Below, in pieces: positions 17,486-25,351 of a DNA stretch of 44,795 bases (within the stretch, counting starts at the first letter, position 1; the number at the start of each line of letters is the position of its first letter). The position numbers were made by a program, and so were the translations under genes. Source of the stretch: CAZPYT01 sp964590955 (GTDB lineage: Bacteria > Patescibacteriota > WWE3 > UBA101185 > UBA10185); the NCBI GenBank assembly GCA_964590955.1, contig CAZPYT010000005.1, positions 1 through 44,795 of the forward strand, in the 5' to 3' direction. The notes beneath the pieces were generated by a model, which saw nothing but the letters and a program-made list of their open reading frames with translations, did not search any database and was not told the origin of the DNA.

Positions 17486-19249
17486 CTATTCCTTCGTTCC
17501 TACCAAATATATTGCTCGCCAAGGCTGGTAACTGGTCTTGAAAACGTCGTCGTAAAGCAGCTCATCACCTCGAGTTACTGTTCGCGTAAAGGATACGTTT
17601 GCACCCCAGGCAGGAAAATCGATCTGTCTTACAGTGCCTTTTGGTAGACTTGGGTCATCCTGATATAAAGGCTCCGGAGGGGCTGACTGGTTGGTTACTA
17701 CAGAATCGCTGATATCTACTTTGCGACCATCAGGTGTGCCGTAAATTTTAAAAGTTAATGATGATTCACTTAAATCCCAGCTTGATTCAACTAATAAAAA
17801 GTTTGGGGTGTCGTTTTTAAATTCCAGATCCAGTGAGGGCTGGTATACAGAGGCATCCATACCTAGTTGACTTTCAATCTCATAATATTTAACACGATAG
17901 GCATGCGGATGTCTTGTTATTACCGGGAGACCGGAATTTAAGATAGCTCTAAACATAGTGGTAGACACCTGGCATACTCCCCCGCCATGGCCTAATACTG
18001 TTCTGTTGCCTAAGATAACCCATGCGGCATCATAACCGGTGGCCGCAGAAATTTCGCCGACAGAATCGTTAAAAGAATAAATGCTACCCGGAGGTACTAA
18101 AACACCATCAGTTCTACTGGCAGCTAAAGTAAGATTTTTTACTCTGCCTGCAGCAGAACCGGTAAATTTAGATTTACCCTCTCCTAGTAGTGCGAATATT
18201 CCGTATTCTGTCGGATCAACAGGACCTGATATCGTATTGATTTTTACATCTGCAGTAGAAACCAATCCAAAATAAGAATCTTTAAATGCTTCTAAAGTTG
18301 AATCCTCATTTAGTGAAATTCCATCCTGTATTAATTCAAAACTGGCGACTTTGCCATCCTGCATTGATGTAACTTTACCTTTTGGAAGTTTATTCACCAA
18401 AGGAGTTATGTTGTCCAGAAAAGATTTGAATGTAACTTTGTTAAAGGCTAATTCGTCGTTAACAGGATCATATGATAAAAATTCAAGTTTTTGTTCGGGA
18501 GAAATTTCCCATTCTTTATCTTCATAAACAATTTTCAAGGGATTAAAAACTATCTGTTCAGCTTCTTTTTTCCTAGTTTCAAGTTCTGATTTTATTACTT
18601 GAGGGGCATCGTCTTTCACTACAAGTGAAACCTTTTCAAATTTGAAATCATCAAATCGACTGATTAGATCTGTATATAAGCGTTCTTCATCAACAATACG
18701 ACCTTGAAACTCATTGGCAATTAATAATGAATTATCAGAAGTAAGTTCATACTTAGCATTTTGAGCTTGCACATTAATATCGCCCTTGATAATCGAAAGA
18801 AACTTATTAAATGAATCTTCGTTAAAATCGTAGTAAGCGCGGATGGTTAAAGGTTTAAATAGTCCGGCAAGCTTATCTTTCGTATCCCGGTAGATATTAC
18901 CGGTCCTTCCCACTTCGAAAGCACGATTTACTGTTGCTTCCCAGTCATAGACCAGTTTTAAATTGCTGCTTTGTAATTCATATACTTTATCTGTATGAGA
19001 AACCGTCACAGATTTATCCTGAAGCCTATCTTTTTCCTCAAGCTTTTTTATAGCCTGGCTATAAGTCAAACCGCCAAGTTTTTCTCCGGCGATCATAACC
19101 CCGGGGATTAAACGAGAAGCATAAAATATATGGTAAAGAGATAGAAAAAGTAAAATTCCCAAAAATGCCAAATAATATTTTTTGTAGGTAACCAAAAAAT
19201 CAAAACTAAGAACAAACTTATTTTTTAATTTATTTAGATGGTGTCTCAT
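17486..19249 (-). CDS. VanW family protein with peptidoglycan-binding-like repeats
   Basis: 587 aa. One membrane helix at about residues 24-44. Two copies of the YoaR-type N-terminal domain follow (about 60-340; GGLTYSQAIKKLEE and LDNITPLVNKLPKG regions), then the VanW domain (about 370-500) with LAASRTDGVLVPPGS, GHGGGVCQVSTTMFRA and VITRHPHAYRV. VanW proteins are envelope proteins found beside vancomycin-resistance genes but also widely elsewhere; their reaction is uncertain. The start overlaps the end of the NYN gene by 20 nt, indicating translational coupling. A role in wall maintenance is likely. Confidence 0.9.
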   Translation of the reverse strand: MRHHLNKLKNKFVLSFDFLVTYKKYYLAFLGILLFLSLYHIFYASRLIPGVMIAGEKLGGLTYSQAIKKLEEKDRLQDKSVTVSHTDKVYELQSSNLKLVYDWEATVNRAFEVGRTGNIYRDTKDKLAGLFKPLTIRAYYDFNEDSFNKFLSIIKGDINVQAQNAKYELTSDNSLLIANEFQGRIVDEERLYTDLISRFDDFKFEKVSLVVKDDAPQVIKSELETRKKEAEQIVFNPLKIVYEDKEWEISPEQKLEFLSYDPVNDELAFNKVTFKSFLDNITPLVNKLPKGKVTSMQDGKVASFELIQDGISLNEDSTLEAFKDSYFGLVSTADVKINTISGPVDPTEYGIFALLGEGKSKFTGSAAGRVKNLTLAASRTDGVLVPPGSIYSFNDSVGEISAATGYDAAWVILGNRTVLGHGGGVCQVSTTMFRAILNSGLPVITRHPHAYRVKYYEIESQLGMDASVYQPSLDLEFKNDTPNFLLVESSWDLSESSLTFKIYGTPDGRKVDISDSVVTNQSAPPEPLYQDDPSLPKGTVRQIDFPAWGANVSFTRTVTRGDELLYDDVFKTSYQPWRAIYLVGTKE

Positions 19250-19769
19250 TTTTGCTTACAACTCTGGATCTTATTAAAAACCTGTTTTGGTTTTTGGACA
19301 TATCCAACATATCATCAGCTTCATCTAATAATCTGCTGGAAGTGGTTTTTCCAAATGCCAATACCTCAGTACGTACACCCTGTGAACGTGCAAAATCTAA
19401 TAAATCAGAATAGTCACCGTCACCTGAGACTAATACCATTACATCTATTTTAGGCATCATACGTACGGCATCCATGCAAAGACCGACATCCCAGTCCCCT
19501 TTTTTGGCGCCGCCTAGAAATACCTGAAGATCTTTAGTCCTCACTTCAAAGCCAATTTTTGTTAGTGCTTCAAAAAAGTCTTTTTCTGTCTCGATATCCG
19601 CTTTAATAACATACGCGAAAGCCCTTATTAGTTTTCGGCCATTTATACCTGATTCCAAAACCTTGGCATAATTAACTTTTGCGTTAAATAAATTTTTTGC
19701 TGAATAGTACATGTTTTGGATATCGACAAACACGCCTACTTTTTGTTCTTTATGTATTGCTGTAATCAT
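19230..19769 (-). CDS. NYN domain (LabA/DUF88-type) putative RNase
   Basis: 179 aa, soluble. The acidic active-site pattern of the NYN/PIN-like fold is visible: VFVDIQNMYY (Asp16), KGDWDVGLCMDAVRM and VSGDGDYSDLLDFA. These residues bind divalent metal in related nucleases. A -10 (TAAAAT) ends 6 nt before the ATG, so it is leaderless and heads the operon with VanW and the 239-aa gene. The coupling of a predicted RNase with envelope genes is not explained. Confidence 0.88.
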   Translation of the reverse strand: MITAIHKEQKVGVFVDIQNMYYSAKNLFNAKVNYAKVLESGINGRKLIRAFAYVIKADIETEKDFFEALTKIGFEVRTKDLQVFLGGAKKGDWDVGLCMDAVRMMPKIDVMVLVSGDGDYSDLLDFARSQGVRTEVLAFGKTTSSRLLDEADDMLDMSKNQNRFLIRSRVVSKNETPSK

Positions 19770-20020
19770 TAGTTTATTTTAGCTCAAATTAGCCATAGGT
19801 GGAAATTGTAATTTATAGAGTTGAGGCATTTATTTACAAATGTAGGAATCTTGCTTTTTGAATAGTGTATGTGCTTTGATAATTAAGCTTTTAAAAATAA
19901 GTACTTATCAATCAAAAAAATTTATATGTAGACAATTATGTAAGTTGCTATGGTAAAATGCCCTTTGGTACTTGTTGGAGTAAAAAGATAACCTGATTTT
20001 ACTTGACATAACATCACTCT

Positions 20021-20094
20021 TGGGGAATCGTCTAATGGCAGGACGTCGCACTCTGGATGCGAAAATTGGGGTTCAAATCCCTGTTCCCCAGCCA
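20021..20094 (+). tRNA. tRNA-Gln (anticodon CTG), CCA encoded
   Basis: 74 nt. Acceptor TGGGGAA pairs with TTCCCCA; anticodon stem TCGCA/TGCGA holds loop CTCTGGA, giving CTG, which reads CAG. T-loop TTCAAAT. G discriminator and CCA encoded. Its 3' 21 nt (20074-20094, C56 to A76) recur exactly at 21009-21029 and imperfectly at 21185-21204 and 33276-33297. It is the upstream boundary of the accessory island. Confidence 0.93.
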
Positions 20095-20179
20095 TATAGC
20101 TTGGAGAAACTGTGTATAGGATAACTAAACTCATACTACTAAGTTCATTTGAGAATTTAACTTCTGTTACAATTAATTT

Positions 20180-20812
20180 GTGAGTAAATATAAAGCAGTT
20201 ATTTTTGACTTCGACAACACACTTTTTGATAGTACAACTTGGTTTGTGAATTTCACTAAAGAGTTTCTAAAAAACACACCCTACAGTGATTGGGATTACA
20301 GAGATTTTTATAATGAGCTTAATACTACAACAGGCACAAGTGAAAAAATCGATAAAGAAGTCTCAAATGCCTATTGGGCTGGTGTAAAAACAGCATCAAA
20401 TTATAAACCTTTTTCCGAAGATGAAGATGCAATAAAACAATTACACGAAATGGGATTAAGAATGGGCATTTGCTCCAGATCTGTAAAAACTAAGATCGAA
20501 CAATTGCTTAAGGATTTTCAGTTGGATGGTTTATTTGAAATAATAGTGGATAGAGCACAAAAACCTGAGCCTAAATATTTGTTGGATACAATAGAACAGT
20601 TTAGATTAACACCGAAAGATGTACTATATGTTGGTGACGAAGAGGAGGATGTGGAAACAGGGATAAATGCGGATACAGACACAGCATACATTTTAAGATC
20701 CCACGAACATTTTCAAGAAACTTACAAACTACAAAAGGACAAAATTGAAGAACTTAAGCCAACATATAAGATAACCAACCTTCTAGAGATAGTAAGTATA
20801 ATTAAGGGTTAG
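20180..20812 (+). CDS. HAD-family hydrolase
   Basis: 210 aa, cytoplasmic phosphatase-like. HAD motifs are visible in order: DFDNTLFD (Asp10 nucleophile, Asp12), ICSRS (motif II Ser), KPEPKY (motif III Lys) and YVGDEEEDV (motif IV acids). A helical cap lies between motifs I and II. The substrate is unknown; phosphoglycolate-like phosphatases are the closest type. Start GTG: an extended -10 (TGT-TACAAT, 20168-20173) ends 6 nt upstream. The gene lies between tRNA-Gln and the duplicated tRNA-Gln 3' end, so it reads as the first unit inserted at the tRNA. Confidence 0.88.
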   Translation: MSKYKAVIFDFDNTLFDSTTWFVNFTKEFLKNTPYSDWDYRDFYNELNTTTGTSEKIDKEVSNAYWAGVKTASNYKPFSEDEDAIKQLHEMGLRMGICSRSVKTKIEQLLKDFQLDGLFEIIVDRAQKPEPKYLLDTIEQFRLTPKDVLYVGDEEEDVETGINADTDTAYILRSHEHFQETYKLQKDKIEELKPTYKITNLLEIVSIIKG

Positions 20813-21298
20813 ATTTATATAAATTACATTCCAGAGAATAAAAAGGTGCTAGACCCTTATGCTCAGCCATGGAAAATTCTCACTAGCTCGAAGCATAGCG
20901 AAGAGTTGGTGAGAATTTTTCATATGTGGAATTGGGATTTGAATAGTCGGGGTCGCGAACTTAGTTACACTTATGAATGAAATGAATTAGTGTAAGTTAG
21001 TTGGTGACCAAATCCCTGTTCCCCAGCCAGGGATTTTGGCTGTCACCGCAAGGTGGCAGACAGATTCCCTTGTTTGGTTTTACAGGGATGAGAAAGCCGG
21101 ACTGAACGAAAGCGAAGGAGGCGTGCCGAATAACCAAAGAGCTCTTACGAACGGAGTGAGTTAGAGATATTTGGATTAGTGGGCGAATCCCTGTCCCCCA
21201 GCCAGGGTTTTCTTCCTATAACAACAACGTTTCCAAACATAAGCCATCAGGGAATTCGAACTAGCGCTTTGTATCTAAACGATTCCAAAGGTATTTAC
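20813..21298 (+). repeat. Compound tRNA-Gln-derived hairpin region
   Basis: A 486-bp gene-free stretch with three successive ends in CAGCCA (20864-20869, 21024-21029, 21199-21204). Hairpin 20871-20921 (GAAAATTCTCAC/GTGAGAATTTTTC) is followed by GTGGAATTGGGATTTG, an inverted repeat GGGATTTG (20934-20941)/CAAATCCC (21009-21016) with an inner TTACACT/AGTGTAA, then the exact tRNA-Gln 3' end. A second unit has CTGTCACC-GCAA-GGTGGCAG and other stems before a similar end. From 21205 a right-half element (TAACAACAAC ... TTCGAACTA) follows. Confidence 0.65.
21009..21029 (+). repeat. Exact duplicate of the tRNA-Gln 3' end (21 nt)
   Basis: Identical to 20074-20094 (T-loop C56 to the CCA). Together the two copies bracket the HAD gene as direct repeats, as expected of a unit inserted at the tRNA 3' end. 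Confidence 0.85.
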
Positions 21299-22078
21299 TT
21301 AAAGAGGATTATTTAAATAGTCAACCGTGTAAGTATCAATATGTTGTATGGCCTCTTCTAGGTATTCTATATATGGAAGTCCTTTGTTGTAGGTAGTATA
21401 GAGATTTTCTGCAGGTTTACCTAGTTGTTTGTAACTCCCGTTGTAAAAATGCTCATAGGCAGTCTCCTTTTGAGCTCGATCCCTAATCCAAGGCCACAAC
21501 TTATCAACTATTTCATCTTCTCTATAGACGTAGAAATATGCAGTGATTTCAGCAATTGCCCAAATTTTATCATCTTCAATTGGCCTTTTATCATAAATTT
21601 GGTCTATAGTTTCGAAAACATGTGACAAAACCAGTTCATATGCGTTCATATAGTGCTTTGTTTTGGGATCTCTCTTCCACCAGACAGCAAGCTGATTACT
21701 AGTTCCCCAGGATGCCTTAGAGTAGAAAGAACTTACTAAAAAACTATAAGAATCGAATTTCCAATCTATTTTTCCCATCAATTTAGTTATTGTCTTAAAA
21801 AAATAATCTGATTTATCCGACCAGATTTCATTGTATGTGTCTTTGACGTATTCAATATCTTCTCCTTTTTCACTGTAAAAGCTCTTCAAATATTTTGAGA
21901 ATATTTCTTTTTGCTCGGTTTTGTCTCCAGTATTTAAAACAGAAAAGATCACATTTTTGTCAAACCCTTTTTGTTCTATTCTGTAATCTATACCCGCAGG
22001 ATCCAAATGGGCAACTCGACCTAAAACATATCTTAAGTCTTCTTCAAAATCTGTATAAAACGTTAGTTTGGGAAGCAT
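21299..22078 (-). CDS. Hypothetical 259-aa protein
   Basis: Soluble, aromatic-rich, helical; the family is not recognised. Stretches such as WGTSNQLAVWWKRDPKTKHYMNAYELVLSHVFETIDQIYD and IWAIAEITAYFYVYREDEIVDKLWPWI suggest an all-helical fold. The start is placed at the ATG 22078 (MLPKLTFYTD). The longer ORF would read through the flanking repeat, and a -10 (TAAACT) ends about 8 nt before the chosen ATG. The 3' end faces the right half of the repeat at 21205-21263. Confidence 0.6.
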   Translation of the reverse strand: MLPKLTFYTDFEEDLRYVLGRVAHLDPAGIDYRIEQKGFDKNVIFSVLNTGDKTEQKEIFSKYLKSFYSEKGEDIEYVKDTYNEIWSDKSDYFFKTITKLMGKIDWKFDSYSFLVSSFYSKASWGTSNQLAVWWKRDPKTKHYMNAYELVLSHVFETIDQIYDKRPIEDDKIWAIAEITAYFYVYREDEIVDKLWPWIRDRAQKETAYEHFYNGSYKQLGKPAENLYTTYNKGLPYIEYLEEAIQHIDTYTVDYLNNPL

Positions 22079-22117
22079 ATACAAATAGTTTAACTTAATT
22101 AGGTTAGCATTGAAACA

Positions 22118-22207
22118 CAGTTCGAACTTGGACCCCAATACCCAGCCAATAATTTCTCCTTGTTATAACAACATAAAACAAGTATCGTCCAATCGGGATT
22201 CGAACTA
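22118..22207 (+). repeat. Full intergenic element, copy A (90 bp)
   Basis: Left half: CAGTTCGAACTTGGACCCCA, then ATACCCAGCCA, a tRNA-3'-end look-alike. Right half: AATAATTTCTCC, TATAACAACATAAAACAAG, then CCAATCGGGATTCGAACTA. The outer ends are inverted (AGTTCGAA / TTCGAACT). It separates the 5' ends of the 259-aa and hydrolase genes. Confidence 0.75.
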
Positions 22208-22222
22208 TTGTATAATTTTTAT

Positions 22223-22951
22223 ATACAACAGAACAAACAGACTATATTCTACTTACACTGTTGGGGAGCGCGTGAAAGTGGCGTTCTTGGTATTTCAAAG
22301 TTAAAAAACGAATTATCAAAAGACTTTGAAGTGTTTTTACCTTTTTTACCTGGGAATGGAAATACAAAACCACCTAAAGAACTTTGGAGAATAGTAAGCT
22401 ATGTAGATTATGTTAAGAAATTATTAGATGACAGTAATATTAAAAATGTAATGATAATCGGACATAGCTTCGGCGGGGGAGTGGCATTGAAATTAGCCGA
22501 AATATATCCTGACTATGTTAGTAAACTCTTTATCGTAGAACCTGTTTTGGGAAATAATTATTCTAGAGGTAAGATCTTGGATTTATTGTTTAACACATCA
22601 ATCCACATTTATAAAGCGGTCTTGAAGTCACGTTTGCCAAATATTGCAATGAAAATACTAATTTCTTTGGTTTCAGGAAAAGACATCAAAAGCATACTAA
22701 GTAAAGACGTAGTTGACTACCAAATCTCTCTCGACTCAAGTACAAATAGATATAGTATTGACTACTCTTCAATAAAGTGTCCAGTTTATTTCTTCTGGAG
22801 TAACTCAGTTTTTTCAAAGACACCTAGACTAAATGCAGAAAATATCGTGAAGCAAAACAATAACTTCCACATGAATATATACAAGGGAAACCACCTAACC
22901 TTAACCACAAATCCACAGAAAATTGTTCCACAAATAAGAGGTCTTATCTAA
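22223..22951 (+). CDS. Alpha/beta hydrolase
   Basis: About 242 aa. Serine-hydrolase motifs are the oxyanion region FYLHCWGARESG and the nucleophile elbow GHSFGGG; the acid and His are probably SN and KGNHLTLTT near the C-terminus. Substrate unknown. No ATG, GTG or TTG lies at the expected position. TATAAT is at 22211-22216, and 6 nt later comes ATA (22223), which would be the first codon of a leaderless mRNA. The only conventional in-frame start, TTG at 22208, lies before the -10 box. It is framed by intergenic elements; its stop is 6 nt before the next one. Confidence 0.75.
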   Translation: MQQNKQTIFYLHCWGARESGVLGISKLKNELSKDFEVFLPFLPGNGNTKPPKELWRIVSYVDYVKKLLDDSNIKNVMIIGHSFGGGVALKLAEIYPDYVSKLFIVEPVLGNNYSRGKILDLLFNTSIHIYKAVLKSRLPNIAMKILISLVSGKDIKSILSKDVVDYQISLDSSTNRYSIDYSSIKCPVYFFWSNSVFSKTPRLNAENIVKQNNNFHMNIYKGNHLTLTTNPQKIVPQIRGLI

Positions 22952-22957
22952 CTAAAA

Positions 22958-22988
22958 CAGTTCGAACTTCTTCCCCGATGAACAGCCA
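22958..22988 (+). repeat. Left-half element, copy B
   Basis: CAGTTCGAACTTCTTCCCCG then ATGAACAGCCA; same 26-nt spacing from the T-loop-like C to the final A as in copies A, C, E and F. The matching right half (24045-24102) lies beyond the next gene, as if that gene were inserted after CAGCCA. Confidence 0.65.
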
Positions 22989-23060
22989 TGCAAGACCATA
23001 CAATAGAACCATCATTTATTATTACTACACCAACAGAAACTACAGTTCAGACATAATAAA

Positions 23061-24008
23061 ATGATACAATTTACTAAAGTGATTAATGTAAACCCTAATT
23101 TAAATATATTTACTCTTTACTGCTATTTAAATACTGTTGGATATGATGATGAAAATAACAGAAATGGTATGCATCCAAAAAGGATAGAAATAAGACACAA
23201 GTTATTTGAAACTGCAAAAAAATACAATACCGACGCATTTATTAATTTCTTCACTGAAAATTATATAAATAAAAAAATACATCTATTCCATTTCAACGCT
23301 TGCTCATTGAGCTTAAGTGATGACGAGCAGTTTTCAGTTATAAATAATAATTACTCCACAGGATTATTACCTGATCTAAATAAGATGCTTAAGGATTTTT
23401 ATAATCATTTTAATATCAAAGAATTGTGGGAGGGAATGACTGAAAGCCATAGAATTATTTGTGAGAAATATCAAGTTGTTTCTGAAAATATTATTAAAAC
23501 AACACAGGATTATTTTTATGAGAAACAGAAAGAAAAAACAGAGATAACAATCATTCCTAATTTACTAGAAAGCTATTTCAGAAATAAATCTATTTTAATT
23601 AATGACAATCTATACTTATTAATTGGACCCTATAAAAATAACGGAACACACACAGAGGGAATCATTCATGAATATATACATTTATTGGTTAACCCCGTAA
23701 TAGAGAAATATGAAAAACTTATTAACAATAAAGAAAGATACTTCAATAGAATTAGTAAAACAAAACAAATCACTGGTTCTTATAACAACTGGCGTTCATA
23801 TATTAGCGAAAGTACGGTACGTGCTTTAGCACTTGCCGTATACAAAGATGTTGGTAATTTGTCAGATGATGTGGTTGAAAGAAGTCTGAATACTCTGAAT
23901 GAGCAGGGATTTCTACTTTCTAAAAAACTCATAGAAATCATAAATAGTTGTTCAAAACCACAAAGAATTGAGCTCATTTTAAATAAATTACTAGACACTT
24001 TATCCTAA
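23061..24008 (+). CDS. HExxH protein, DUF4932-like putative metallopeptidase
   Basis: 315 aa, no signal peptide. GIIHEYIHLLVNPVIEKY gives HExxH (His203, Glu204, His207), and ISESTVRALAL (Glu250) could supply the third ligand. The H-E-[YF]-x-H-x-x-V-N-P form resembles DUF4932 proteins. The substrate is unknown. An alternative start, GTG 23079, has a -10 (TACAAT, 23065-23070) 8 nt upstream and fits the leaderless rule better than the ATG at 23061. The gene is bracketed by a left and a right half of the intergenic element. Confidence 0.65.
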   Translation: MIQFTKVINVNPNLNIFTLYCYLNTVGYDDENNRNGMHPKRIEIRHKLFETAKKYNTDAFINFFTENYINKKIHLFHFNACSLSLSDDEQFSVINNNYSTGLLPDLNKMLKDFYNHFNIKELWEGMTESHRIICEKYQVVSENIIKTTQDYFYEKQKEKTEITIIPNLLESYFRNKSILINDNLYLLIGPYKNNGTHTEGIIHEYIHLLVNPVIEKYEKLINNKERYFNRISKTKQITGSYNNWRSYISESTVRALALAVYKDVGNLSDDVVERSLNTLNEQGFLLSKKLIEIINSCSKPQRIELILNKLLDTLS

Positions 24009-24032
24009 CTTACTATACTTTGATAGCGTTAG

Positions 24033-24102
24033 CACAGCCAGCCAGTAAATTCTCCATGTCGCAACAACATAAGAGAGTGCCATCAAATAGGGATTCGAAC
24101 TA
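24033..24102 (+). repeat. Right-half element, copy B
   Basis: CACAGCCAGCCA followed by GTAAATTCTCC, GTCGCAACAACATAAGAG and CCATCAAATAGGGATTCGAA. It is the right half matching the left half at 22958-22988. Confidence 0.65.
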
Positions 24103-24117
24103 AGGTATACTTTATTT

Positions 24118-24600
24118 ATGGCCAAGAAATACTTACTGGTTAATATTATTGCTACTCAAGAATATTTAACTTCTTTTTCTTCGAAAGATTGGCCATTACA
24201 CCTAACATTGTTGATGCATTTTAATACAGACAGGCCTGTAAAGTATTTAGTGAAGGGATTGACTGACTGTACAACTAAACACAAATCTTTTGAGGTTTTA
24301 GTGGAAAATGAAAGTTTTTTTGGTACTCATTTGGATACTTTGGTTTCAGTTCTTCAGTTAAATAAGAAAATTAAAGATCTGCATACTGATTTGATGAGAG
24401 TTGCTAATAAGCTAGGGGTAACTTACGATGAACCTAACAAAGTTGGTGCAGGATTTAGACCACATGTTAGTGTCCAAAGGGGAGAAAAACTAAGCATTGG
24501 TAAAACCATCACCGTGGATAATGTAACACTTGTTGAAGTGATTAAAGTGCCCGAAGGAAAATTAATAAATGTTATACAAACATTTCGCTTAAAAAGTTGA
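24118..24600 (+). CDS. 2H phosphoesterase / 2'-5' RNA ligase-like protein
   Basis: 160 aa. The two catalytic HxT/S motifs are present: HLTL (His28-Thr30) and HVSV (His116-Ser118), at the spacing of the LigT/2H superfamily, whose members act on 2'-5' RNA bonds or cyclic phosphates. It could work in RNA repair or processing; the substrate is not evident. TATACT (24106-24111) ends 6 nt before the ATG, so the mRNA is leaderless. It lies between elements in the accessory island. Confidence 0.82.
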   Translation: MAKKYLLVNIIATQEYLTSFSSKDWPLHLTLLMHFNTDRPVKYLVKGLTDCTTKHKSFEVLVENESFFGTHLDTLVSVLQLNKKIKDLHTDLMRVANKLGVTYDEPNKVGAGFRPHVSVQRGEKLSIGKTITVDNVTLVEVIKVPEGKLINVIQTFRLKS

Positions 24601-24637
24601 GATCTCTAACCAAATATTTCGTTATTACTATAGCAAA

Positions 24638-24668
24638 CAGTTCGAACTTGGACCCCAATACCCAACCA
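24638..24668 (+). repeat. Left-half element, copy C
   Basis: CAGTTCGAACTTGGACCCCA then ATACCCAACCA. The TA promoter TTGACA begins on the base after CCA, marking a sharp unit boundary. Confidence 0.7.
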
Positions 24669-24697
24669 TTGACATAAATAACTACAGTGTATATACT
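24669..24697 (+). promoter_or_regulatory. Consensus promoter of the TA module
   Basis: TTGACA, 17-bp spacer, TATACT, then 7 nt to the antitoxin ATG. It is one of the best promoters in the window and gives a leaderless mRNA. Confidence 0.8.
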
Positions 24698-24704
24698 TTG
24701 TAGT

Positions 24705-24974
24705 ATGGACACGGTAATCAGCATTAGAACAGACAAAAAAATAAAAAATGATGCCACAGAGGTCGCAAAAAGTGCAGGTATTTCCCTAAGTACTCTTATT
24801 AACTCTTACTTACGTCAGATTATCTCAACGAGAAGAATAGAACTATATGCGCCAGAACCCATGACACACAAGTTAGAGGCCTTAATTGCAGAAGTTGAAG
24901 CCGAATTGGAAGCTGGAAAAGTTAGTAAAGAATTTACTAATCCTAAGGACTTTTTAGCTGATTTGAAAAAGTAA
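24705..24974 (+). CDS. RelB/DinJ-type antitoxin
   Basis: 89 aa. The N-terminal ribbon-helix-helix pattern (MDTVISIRTDKKIKNDATE, then AGISLSTLINSYLRQI) should bind DNA as a dimer; the C-terminal acidic helix (LEALIAEVEAELEAGKV, FTNPKDFLADLKK) should wrap the toxin. The start ATG 24705 is fixed by the promoter; the longer ORF from 24687 begins inside the -10 region. The toxin follows 7 nt downstream. A decayed copy of the pair lies at 32576-33112. Autoregulation at the promoter is likely for this family. Confidence 0.87.
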   Translation: MDTVISIRTDKKIKNDATEVAKSAGISLSTLINSYLRQIISTRRIELYAPEPMTHKLEALIAEVEAELEAGKVSKEFTNPKDFLADLKK

Positions 24975-24981
24975 GCGTTAG

Positions 24982-25242
24982 ATGAAATTTCAATATACCC
25001 CTAAATTTAAGAAACAATATAAAAAACTATCTGCGAAACTCCAGAAACAGTTTGACGAACGACTTATGCTTTTTGTAGAAGATCCTACCAGTCCTGTGCT
25101 AAGGGTGCATCCACTAAAAGGTTCTTATAGAGGCTATTGGAGTATGAATATAAGTGGTGACATAAGAGCTATGTACTTAAAAAGAGGCGATGAGTTGGTC
25201 ATATTTGCCTTAATTGGTACACACAGCCAACTATATGGGTAA
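24982..25242 (+). CDS. RelE/YafQ-type toxin (mRNA interferase)
   Basis: 86 aa, the usual RelE-superfamily length. Typical features are FKKQYKKLSAKLQKQFDERL, HPLKGSYRGYWSMNISGDIRAMY and the C-terminal VIFALIGTHSQLYG, where the basic residues, His and Tyr form the ribosome-dependent RNase site in YafQ-like toxins. It is expected to cut mRNA at the ribosome and to be neutralised by the upstream antitoxin. The stop is followed directly by a tRNA-3'-like element. Intact, in contrast to the copy at 32853. Confidence 0.87.
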   Translation: MKFQYTPKFKKQYKKLSAKLQKQFDERLMLFVEDPTSPVLRVHPLKGSYRGYWSMNISGDIRAMYLKRGDELVIFALIGTHSQLYG

Positions 25243-25338
25243 CCCTAGCTAGAGCAAGTGGGCTGTAGCGTCAGCATCACATAGCGTGCGGTACCCCGCC
25301 CCCAGCCAATAATTATGTTGTTATATCAATCTAAAACT
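25243..25338 (+). repeat. Element after the TA module, copy D
   Basis: Hairpin-prone GC-rich segment ending GTACCCCGCCCCCAGCCA (to 25308), then a degenerate right half AATAATTATG, TTGTTATATCAATCTAAAAC. It is the right partner of copy C. Confidence 0.55.
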
Positions 25339-25351
25339 ATTACTAATAATT

